From NCBI GenBank assembly GCA_021807465.1, contig JAKBCX010000002.1, positions 6,828 through 17,459 on the forward strand: a stretch of DNA of 10,632 nt. The letters are read 5' to 3'. The position numbers and the translations under genes are program-made. The notes below the pieces were generated by a model. That model was given only the letters and a program-made list of their open reading frames with translations, ran no database searches and was not told the DNA's origin. Source of the stretch: Pseudomonadota bacterium (GTDB lineage Bacteria > Pseudomonadota > Alphaproteobacteria > Acetobacterales > Acetobacteraceae). Of the stretch, positions 5,262-10,632 are shown piece by piece (positions within the stretch are counted from its first letter, which is position 1; every line of letters starts with the position of its first letter).

Positions 5262-6347
5262 GTGAGCGCCTCTGTAAGCGCCAAGCGCGGCGCCATCTCG
5301 CTTACGGGTATAACCCGTATTTTCGCGGGCACCATACCCGCTGTCGATCATATTGATCTTGAGATACAAGCTGGGGAGTTTTTTACCCTGCTCGGCCCCT
5401 CGGGCTGCGGCAAAACCACGCTTCTGCGTATGATCGCGGGGTTCGAGGCGCCCGATGAGGGGCGTATCGTTATCTCCGGGCGGGAAATGCAAGGCGTTCC
5501 GGCGCATAAGCGCGCGGTCAACACTGTTTTCCAGTCTTACGCGCTGTTTCCGCACCTTAATGTGGAGCAGAATATCGGCTTCGGGCTGAAAATGCAGGGC
5601 GTGAAGGCGGCGGAGCGCAAAAAGCGCGTCGATGCCATTATGGATATGATGCAGATCGGGCAATTTGCCACACGCTCCGCGGCCCAGCTTTCCGGCGGGC
5701 AGCGCCAGCGCGTGGCCCTGGCCCGCGCCCTGGTGAACGAGCCGGAAGTGGTGCTGCTGGACGAACCGCTCTCGGCGCTGGATGCCAAATTGCGCGCGGA
5801 ATTGCAGATTGAGCTTTTGCGTATGCAGAAGCGCCTGGGCATGACCTTCGTGTTCGTCACCCACGACCAGCACGAGGCGCTGGTGATGTCCGACCGCATC
5901 GCGGTGATGAGCAAGGGGCGCATCCAGCAGGTTGGCCCGGTGCTGGATGTGTACGAGAAGCCCAAAAACGTGTTCGTCGCGGAATTTCTGGGCCTGTCCA
6001 ACATCTGGGCGTTCGAGCCGGTTTCCGCGCACGAGGCGCGCACCGCGATTGGCGTGCTGAATATTGGCGAAAACCTGACTGGCCCCGGCATGGCGATGAT
6101 ACGGCCCGAGAAAATCTGGCTTTACAGCGACAACGCCTTCGAGGCCGGCCGGCCCAATATGTTCCTCGGTAAAATCTGCGAGGCTATCTACATGGGTGCC
6201 TCGACCCAATACCGGATTGAGCTGCAATGTGGGCAGTTCCTCACCGCCTACGATACCAATAACCAGGCCGCCGAGCGAAGCTGGCGCCCGGGTGAGGCCG
6301 TGGCGGTGGAGCTGAAGCCCGAGAACATCATGCTGGTGGAGGCGTGA
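5262..6347 (+). CDS. potA: Polyamine ABC transporter ATP-binding protein (PotA/PotG type)
   Basis: This 361-residue ATPase drives import through the two permeases encoded next to it, on the cytoplasmic side of the inner membrane. All nucleotide-binding motifs are present: Walker A GPSGCGKT (45-52), Q-loop Gln91 in FQSYALFPH, signature LSGGQ (143-147), Walker B VVLLDE (163-168), D-loop SALD and the switch His201 in FVTHDQHEAL. Residues about 280-360 fit the TOBE regulatory domain (MIRPEKIWLY, VELKPENIMLVE). Length is slightly below E. coli PotA/PotG (about 377). The start is GTG at 5262, since no ATG precedes Walker A; GGGGG lies about seven bases upstream. It is the first gene of the operon, divergent from puuR. 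Family members also serve other substrates, but the neighbouring binding protein and puuA point to putrescine; PotA versus PotG naming is arbitrary. Confidence 0.9.
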   Translation: MSASVSAKRGAISLTGITRIFAGTIPAVDHIDLEIQAGEFFTLLGPSGCGKTTLLRMIAGFEAPDEGRIVISGREMQGVPAHKRAVNTVFQSYALFPHLNVEQNIGFGLKMQGVKAAERKKRVDAIMDMMQIGQFATRSAAQLSGGQRQRVALARALVNEPEVVLLDEPLSALDAKLRAELQIELLRMQKRLGMTFVFVTHDQHEALVMSDRIAVMSKGRIQQVGPVLDVYEKPKNVFVAEFLGLSNIWAFEPVSAHEARTAIGVLNIGENLTGPGMAMIRPEKIWLYSDNAFEAGRPNMFLGKICEAIYMGASTQYRIELQCGQFLTAYDTNNQAAERSWRPGEAVAVELKPENIMLVEA

Positions 6348-7252
6348 TGAGTACCATGGTGCAAAGCGAGGCCCGCAGCCGCGCCTGGCGGCTTTGGCTC
6401 ACCTCGGGGCCGGGGTTGTTCTGGATTATATTATTTCTGCTGCTCCCTAGCGGAATCATGCTCGGCATCGCGTTTTTCACGAATAGCGATTTCGGCTCGC
6501 CGGTGCTGCCGCTATCGCTCTCCTCGTTTTCGCAAGTGGCGGGTTTTGGCATTTTAGGGTGGACCAGCGCCAATTTCACGGTGCTTATCCGTTCGCTGCT
6601 GCAAGCGGGCATTGCCACCACAATGACCATATTGCTGGCCTATCCGCTGGTGTTCTTCATTGTTTCGCGCCCGGCCAATTTGCGCCCGGTGCTGCTGCTG
6701 TTTGCCATTGTGCCGTCCTGGACCAACCAGGTGGTGCGCACCTATGCCTGGATGCAGCTGCTCAACCCGTTCGCGCCGGTCTCACATCTGGCGCAGTCGC
6801 TGGGCCTCATTCCGCCGCATCTCGGCCTCATGCCGGGCAATTTCGCGGTGTTTATCGGCCTTACCTATAATTACCTGCCCTACATGGTGGTGCCGCTTTA
6901 CGCCGCCGTGGAAAAGCTGGACTGGACCTTGGTGGAAGCCGGGCGCGATTTATACGCATCCGGCCCGAAACTGTTTTTCAACGCCGTGTTTCCGCAAACC
7001 GTGCCGGGGCTGCTCTCGGGCATCATCCTGGTTGGCATTCCCGCGTTTGGCGACTACGTGGTGCCGCAGCTTCTGGGCGGTGACAAGGCGATGATGCTCG
7101 GCTCGCTCATCGCCAGCCAGTTCACCTTCTCGCCTGATTGGCCCTATGGCGCGGCGCTGACCATTATCATGCTGGTCTTCACTTGCATCGGCCTTGTTGT
7201 TTTCCGCCGCCTGACGCAAAGGCTGGGCGGTGGCGAGGGGGCGATGCTATGA
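6347..7252 (+). CDS. potB: Polyamine ABC transporter permease (PotB/PotH type)
   Basis: The 301-residue inner-membrane protein has about six hydrophobic segments (first at 24-44, last at 271-286) and the permease EAA loop EAGRDLYASGPKLFFNAVFP (about 197-216), which docks on the ATPase. FAIVPSWTNQVVRTYAWMQL and GIPAFGDYVVPQLLGG are typical of the PotB/PotH branch of binding-protein-dependent permeases. I choose ATG 6347, which shares its A with the TGA of the ATPase gene (TGATG) and has GGTGGAGG four bases upstream; a GTG three bases earlier is also open. This overlap implies translational coupling. It pairs with the next permease as a heterodimer forming the channel. Confidence 0.9.
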   Translation: MSTMVQSEARSRAWRLWLTSGPGLFWIILFLLLPSGIMLGIAFFTNSDFGSPVLPLSLSSFSQVAGFGILGWTSANFTVLIRSLLQAGIATTMTILLAYPLVFFIVSRPANLRPVLLLFAIVPSWTNQVVRTYAWMQLLNPFAPVSHLAQSLGLIPPHLGLMPGNFAVFIGLTYNYLPYMVVPLYAAVEKLDWTLVEAGRDLYASGPKLFFNAVFPQTVPGLLSGIILVGIPAFGDYVVPQLLGGDKAMMLGSLIASQFTFSPDWPYGAALTIIMLVFTCIGLVVFRRLTQRLGGGEGAML

Positions 7253-8091
7253 GCAATATCCCCCGCGGCATCAGGCGTGGCCTGTTTGGCGTCAGCCTGC
7301 CGGTTTACGCGCTGCTTTATCTGCCACTTTCTGTCATCGCCATTTTCTCGTTTGCCCCGTCGCTGCACCATCCGGGTGTGAATCTCGCGGCGTATGGTGA
7401 GCTGTTCAACGACGCCACGGTGCTGGCGGCATTGCGCCGCTCCATCACCCTGGCGTTCGGCTCCGCGATTCTGGGCACCGCGCTTGGCACGCTTATGGGG
7501 TTTGGCCTCAGCCGGTTCCGCCCCGCCAAGGGCGGCGGCTTCTGGGTCGGCGCATTGCCCAGCCTTATCATCTACACGCCCATTATCATGCCCAGCCTGG
7601 TTTTTGGCATATCCGAGCTGATTTTCTTCAACCTTGTGCATGAATATACCGGCCTGCTCTCCGCCGGGCTGCTCACCATGGGCATTGCCCATGTCACCTT
7701 CCAGTCGCCTTACGTGGCGCTGGTGGTTTATGCGCGCCTTACCGGGCTGGACCCTAATTTGTTCGAGGCGTCGCACGACCTTTACGCCAACCCGATCAAA
7801 TCTTTTCTCTACCTCACCATTCCCGTCGTCCGCCCGGCGCTTATCGGCGGGTTTCTGCTTGCCATTACCTTGTCTATCGACGACTTCACCATCAGCTTCT
7901 TCACCGCCGGCCCGGGCAGTGTTACCCTGCCCATCTACATCTACAGCGCCATCGCGCGCAAAGGGTCTTCGCCTGAGATCAACGCCCTTGGCAGCCTCAT
8001 GATCGCCACCGTTATAGGCGTTGCTCTGCTTTACTACTTTGTTACCCGCCGCCAACAACAAAGAAGCCGCCAGATTCCGGCTGTTGCTTAA
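7249..8091 (+). CDS. potC: Polyamine ABC transporter permease (PotC/PotI type)
   Basis: The 280-residue membrane protein has about six hydrophobic segments, starting with VSLPVYALLYLPLSVIAIFS, and an EAA loop EASHDLYANPIKSFLYLTIP (about 173-192). LAITLSIDDFTISFFTAGPG matches the conserved C-terminal part of PotC/PotI permeases. It is the second half of the transmembrane channel. The start ATG at 7249 overlaps the previous stop as ATGA, a standard coupling overlap; the frame is open further upstream to 7138 but that part only shadows the first permease gene. The C-terminus is basic (RRQQQRSRQ), consistent with a cytoplasmic end. The binding-protein gene begins 19 bp downstream. Confidence 0.9.
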   Translation: MSNIPRGIRRGLFGVSLPVYALLYLPLSVIAIFSFAPSLHHPGVNLAAYGELFNDATVLAALRRSITLAFGSAILGTALGTLMGFGLSRFRPAKGGGFWVGALPSLIIYTPIIMPSLVFGISELIFFNLVHEYTGLLSAGLLTMGIAHVTFQSPYVALVVYARLTGLDPNLFEASHDLYANPIKSFLYLTIPVVRPALIGGFLLAITLSIDDFTISFFTAGPGSVTLPIYIYSAIARKGSSPEINALGSLMIATVIGVALLYYFVTRRQQQRSRQIPAVA

Positions 8092-8110
8092 ACAAACAGA
8101 GGAGAAATTC

Positions 8111-9184
8111 ATGACCAAGCTTAAATCGTTTCTACTCGGCGCGGGTTGCGCCGCCATTCTTGGGGCCTTCGCGCTGCCGCAGGCAGCCCGCGCCGGTGAG
8201 CCGACGCTCAACCTGTTCACCTGGTCCGACTACATAGACCCAGCAATGGTGAAGACCTTTGAAAAGCAGTGCGGCTGCAAGGTGGTCGAGACCGATTATG
8301 ACTCCAACTCCGAAATGGAGGCCAAGCTGAAAGCTGGCGCGGATTCGCAATATGATGTGGTTGTACCGTCCAGCTATTATGTCGCCCGCCTGGTGGCCGA
8401 AGGGCTGATCCAGCCGCTCGACCATAACGCGATTCCGAACTTCAAGAATTTGGCAACAAAATTCCAGGATCCAACCTACGATCCGGGCGACAAATACTCC
8501 ATGCCCTATCAATGGGGCACCACCGGCATTGGCTATCTGAAGGACCAGATCAAGGATCCCCCGCATAGCTGGAGCCTGCTCTTCGATCCCAAGGTCAACC
8601 CCACCTATCCGTTCACGCTGATGAGCGGCAGCGGGCAGGACACGATTGGCGCGGCTTGTGCCTATCTGGGCTACGGGTTTGCTTGCGATACCAAGGCCGA
8701 ATGGCTGGCCGCGGCCAAGCTGATTCAGGAAACCCGCAAGCGCAAGAACTTCGCCGGTTTCGTCGATGGCCTGCCTGAGCGCGACCAGTTGAAGGCCAAG
8801 GTCAATTCCGCGGGCATGGTGTTCAATGGCGATGTCGCCGCCAGCTACGCCGATGGCTCGGGCAAGGATATTGGCTTCTTCCTGCCCAAGGAAGGCGCGG
8901 AAATCTGGGTGGATACCATGGCCATTCCGGCCCATGCGCCCAACCCCAAGCTGGGCCTGGAGTTCATCAACTTTATCCTGGATGCCAAGGAAGGTGCCGC
9001 GCTGTCTAATTATAACGCGTACAGCACCCCGAATGCCGCGGCCGAGCCGATGCTCGACCCCAGCCTGAAGACCGAGCTGGTCTCGCCCAGCGCGGCCGAC
9101 TTCAAGCTGCTGCACTTCCTGCCGCCGCTGGCTGGCGCCAAGCTGAAACTGTTCAACGCCATCTGGACGGCTGCAAAGCAATAA
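8111..9184 (+). CDS. potF: Periplasmic polyamine-binding protein (PotD/PotF type)
   Basis: The 357-residue precursor has a clear Sec signal peptide (MTKLKSFLLGAGCAAILGAF then ALPQAARA), with cleavage probable after Ala28. The mature part begins like PotD/PotF (LNLFTWSDYIDPAMVKTFEK) and keeps the family blocks YDVVVPSSYYVARL, MPYQWGTTGIGY, MVFNGDVAASYADG and WVDTMAIPAHAPNP, where aromatic and acidic residues line the diamine site in known structures. It should capture putrescine or spermidine in the periplasm and deliver it to the permeases. ATG 8111 is preceded by GAGGAGA seven bases upstream; the open frame before it (to 8021) lies in the permease gene. Four cysteines remain in the mature protein (54, 56, 183, 192). 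The gene ends eight bases before a strong terminator. PotD versus PotF cannot be decided by eye. Confidence 0.9.
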   Translation: MTKLKSFLLGAGCAAILGAFALPQAARAGEPTLNLFTWSDYIDPAMVKTFEKQCGCKVVETDYDSNSEMEAKLKAGADSQYDVVVPSSYYVARLVAEGLIQPLDHNAIPNFKNLATKFQDPTYDPGDKYSMPYQWGTTGIGYLKDQIKDPPHSWSLLFDPKVNPTYPFTLMSGSGQDTIGAACAYLGYGFACDTKAEWLAAAKLIQETRKRKNFAGFVDGLPERDQLKAKVNSAGMVFNGDVAASYADGSGKDIGFFLPKEGAEIWVDTMAIPAHAPNPKLGLEFINFILDAKEGAALSNYNAYSTPNAAAEPMLDPSLKTELVSPSAADFKLLHFLPPLAGAKLKLFNAIWTAAKQ

Positions 9185-9191
9185 TTCGCCC

Positions 9192-9224
9192 GGCCCTCTC
9201 TGGTATGCCAGAGAGGGCCTTTTT
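9192..9224 (+). terminator. Strong intrinsic terminator after the transporter operon
   Basis: A perfect 12-bp stem, GGCCCTCTCTGG (9192-9203) with CCAGAGAGGGCC (9208-9219), encloses a TATG loop and is followed by TTTTT (9220-9224). It lies seven bases after the binding-protein stop and 11 bases before the puuA start, so it should end most transporter transcripts and leave puuA to read-through or to an as yet unseen promoter. Confidence 0.93.
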
Positions 9225-9235
9225 CCGAGGATATT

Positions 9236-10585
9236 ATGAGTACAGAAATCGACTTAAAAGAATGGTTCGACGAACACCGCATTACCGAGGTTGAATGCAT
9301 GGTGCCGGATATTACCGGCATACCGCGCGGCAAGATCATGCCCGCGCAAAAATTCCTGAAGGGCGGCGCGCCGCGTTTGCCGGAAGCCATCTTTATCCAG
9401 TCCGTCACCGGCGAATACCCGGACGACCCCGAGGATACGCTGACCGACCCGGCGATCATCGACATCAAGCTGATCCCGGACGCCTCCACTGTCCGCCTCG
9501 TGCCCTGGGCGCACGAGCCCACCGCGCAGATCATCCATGATTGCCAATACGCGAACGGCACGCCGGTGCCGATGGCGCCTCGGCAAGTGCTGCAGCGTGT
9601 GCTGAAATTGTACGAGGAGAAAGGCTGGAAGCCGGTTCTGGCGCCGGAGCTGGAATTCTACCTCGTTGGCCGCAACACCGACCCCGACTACCCGCTGGCC
9701 CCGCCCGTTGGCCGCTCCGGCCGCCAGGAAACCGGGCGCCAGAGCTATTCCATCGACGCGGTGAACGAGTTCGATCCGCTCTTCGAGGAAATGTATGATT
9801 TCTGCGATTTGCAGGAAATGGATCTGGATACGCTGATCCATGAAGAGGGCGCGGCGCAGGTGGAGATCAACTTCCTGCATGGCGACCCGCTGCATCTGGC
9901 CGACCAGGTGTTCCTATTCAAGCGCACGGTGCGCGAGGTGGCGCTGCGGCACGATATTTACGCCACCTTCATGTCCAAGCCCATGGGCGGGGAGCCTGGC
10001 TCGGCCATGCATGTGCACCAGAGCATCGTGCACCCGGAGACGGGCAAGAACCTCTTCGCCGGCAAGGACGGCAAGGCCAGCAAGCTGTTCCGCAACTATA
10101 TTGCGGGGCTGCAGAAATACATTCCGGCAGTCATGCCCATCTTCGCGCCCAACGTGAATTCCTACCGCCGCCTCACGCGCTTTTCTAACGCGCCCATCAA
10201 TCTGCAATGGGGTTACGATAACCGCACGTGCGGGCTGCGCGTGCCTTTTGGCGGCGCGGAAGCCATGCGCGTGGAAAACCGCGTGCCGGGCGCCGATGCG
10301 AACCCCTACCTGGCTTTTGCCGCCACGCTGGCCTGCGGTTATTTGGGCATGGTGGAAAAACTGGAGCCGACGCCGGAGACCACTGGCAGCGCCTATACCG
10401 GCGAATACACGCTGCCGCGCGAGCTTTCTCACGCGTTGGATTTGATGAACGACAGCAAGCCCATGCGTGAAATTCTGGACGACAAGCTGGTGGATGTGCT
10501 GGTGGCCGTGAAGCGGCTGGAATACGAGACCTATTTGCGCGTTATTTCCTCGTGGGAACGCGAGCATTTGCTGCTGAACGTATAA
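9236..10585 (+). CDS. puuA: Gamma-glutamylputrescine synthetase (glutamine synthetase family)
   Basis: The 449-residue enzyme belongs to the glutamine synthetase superfamily. The N-terminal beta-grasp part (VECMVPDITGIPRGKIMP) precedes a catalytic domain with expected metal and substrate motifs: APELEFYLV (Glu138, Glu140), HEEGAAQVEINF (Glu203/204, Glu210), GSAMHVHQS (His259, His261), NSYRRLTRFSNAPINLQWGY (308-327) and MRVENRVPGADANPYLA (Arg345, Glu347). PuuA ligates glutamate to putrescine using ATP in the cytoplasm, the first step of the Puu pathway; E. coli PuuA has 472 residues. Specificity cannot be read from motifs alone, since the superfamily includes ethanolamine, isopropylamine and other ligases, but the transporter and PuuR neighbours make putrescine by far the most likely. 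ATG 9236 has CGAGGA five bases upstream. It follows the transporter gene by 51 bp across a terminator. No adenylylation site was sought or expected. Confidence 0.87.
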   Translation: MSTEIDLKEWFDEHRITEVECMVPDITGIPRGKIMPAQKFLKGGAPRLPEAIFIQSVTGEYPDDPEDTLTDPAIIDIKLIPDASTVRLVPWAHEPTAQIIHDCQYANGTPVPMAPRQVLQRVLKLYEEKGWKPVLAPELEFYLVGRNTDPDYPLAPPVGRSGRQETGRQSYSIDAVNEFDPLFEEMYDFCDLQEMDLDTLIHEEGAAQVEINFLHGDPLHLADQVFLFKRTVREVALRHDIYATFMSKPMGGEPGSAMHVHQSIVHPETGKNLFAGKDGKASKLFRNYIAGLQKYIPAVMPIFAPNVNSYRRLTRFSNAPINLQWGYDNRTCGLRVPFGGAEAMRVENRVPGADANPYLAFAATLACGYLGMVEKLEPTPETTGSAYTGEYTLPRELSHALDLMNDSKPMREILDDKLVDVLVAVKRLEYETYLRVISSWEREHLLLNV

Positions 10586-10632
10586 AGCCGTTCTCCAGCC
10601 AACTTAAAAGGCCTCTCCGCGCAACCGCGCCG
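10586..10632. other. Sequence downstream of puuA, no feature seen
   Basis: These last 47 bases after the puuA stop contain no obvious start codon with a ribosome binding site, hairpin with a T run, or repeat. They may lead into another polyamine catabolism gene. Confidence 0.4.

Noticed and set aside
5244-6227. Long minus-strand open frame (327 codons) opposite the ATPase gene
   Set aside because: It mirrors the codon pattern of a clear PotA-type gene, its peptide is rich in His, Gln and Arg with no recognisable domain, and such antisense frames are common in GC-rich coding DNA.
7144-8220. Long minus-strand open frame (358 codons) opposite the second permease
   Set aside because: Very polar, low-complexity peptide with no family resemblance; it lies opposite a certain permease gene and the start of the binding-protein gene.
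8132-9181. Minus-strand open frame (349 codons) opposite the binding protein
   Set aside because: Covers almost exactly the reverse of a well-supported gene, without a domain or ribosome binding site.
9914-10567. Minus-strand open frames opposite puuA (also 9254-9895)
   Set aside because: Shadows of the glutamine-synthetase-like gene; translated sequences show no known motif.

Overview
The window reads as chromosomal DNA of a moderately GC-rich Proteobacterium, most likely an alphaproteobacterium. An acidophilic member of the Acetobacteraceae is a guess from codon use and protein style only; no rRNA or other taxonomic marker is present. Coding density is high. There are no tRNA, rRNA or CRISPR features. 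The only mobile element is one IS3-family insertion sequence.

Region 1 (1-1601) is one edge of a histidine-utilisation (hut) cluster: the last 43 codons of urocanate hydratase (hutU), the accessory cupin protein HutD overlapping or directly abutting it, and, convergent on the other strand, the GntR/UTRA repressor gene hutC. The hutC upstream region carries a good promoter (TTGAGA-16 bp-TATATA, minus strand) overlapped by a near-match to the HutC operator TGTA-N2-TACA, which suggests autoregulation.

Region 2 (1602-2807) is a complete 1206-bp IS3-family element with TG...CA ends and 17-bp imperfect terminal inverted repeats (15/17). It has an intact orfA, a textbook -1 frameshift signal (seven A, the orfA stop, then a 10-bp hairpin), and an orfB broken by an apparent one-base deletion, so the copy is probably immobile on its own. 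No target duplication flanks it, and it sits between unrelated loci.

Region 3 (2808-4462) holds a membrane-anchored GH17 glycoside hydrolase or transglycosylase with about seven C-terminal membrane segments, probably a periplasmic beta-1,3-glucan enzyme.

Region 4 (4459-10632) is a polyamine uptake and catabolism locus. A PuuR-type XRE-cupin repressor gene is divergent from an operon for a PotABCD/PotFGHI-type ABC transporter: ATPase, two overlapping permease genes and a periplasmic binding protein. After a strong intrinsic terminator comes a glutamine-synthetase-like gamma-glutamylputrescine synthetase (puuA). The reading is that putrescine is imported by the ABC system, glutamylated by PuuA, and the whole is controlled by PuuR from the 224-bp divergent control region. 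The remaining Puu enzymes would lie outside the window.

I see no convincingly new biological system. The most useful points are the IS junction without target duplication, the broken transposase that keeps an intact recoding signal, the terminator placed between transporter and puuA, and the two putative repressor-controlled promoter regions.
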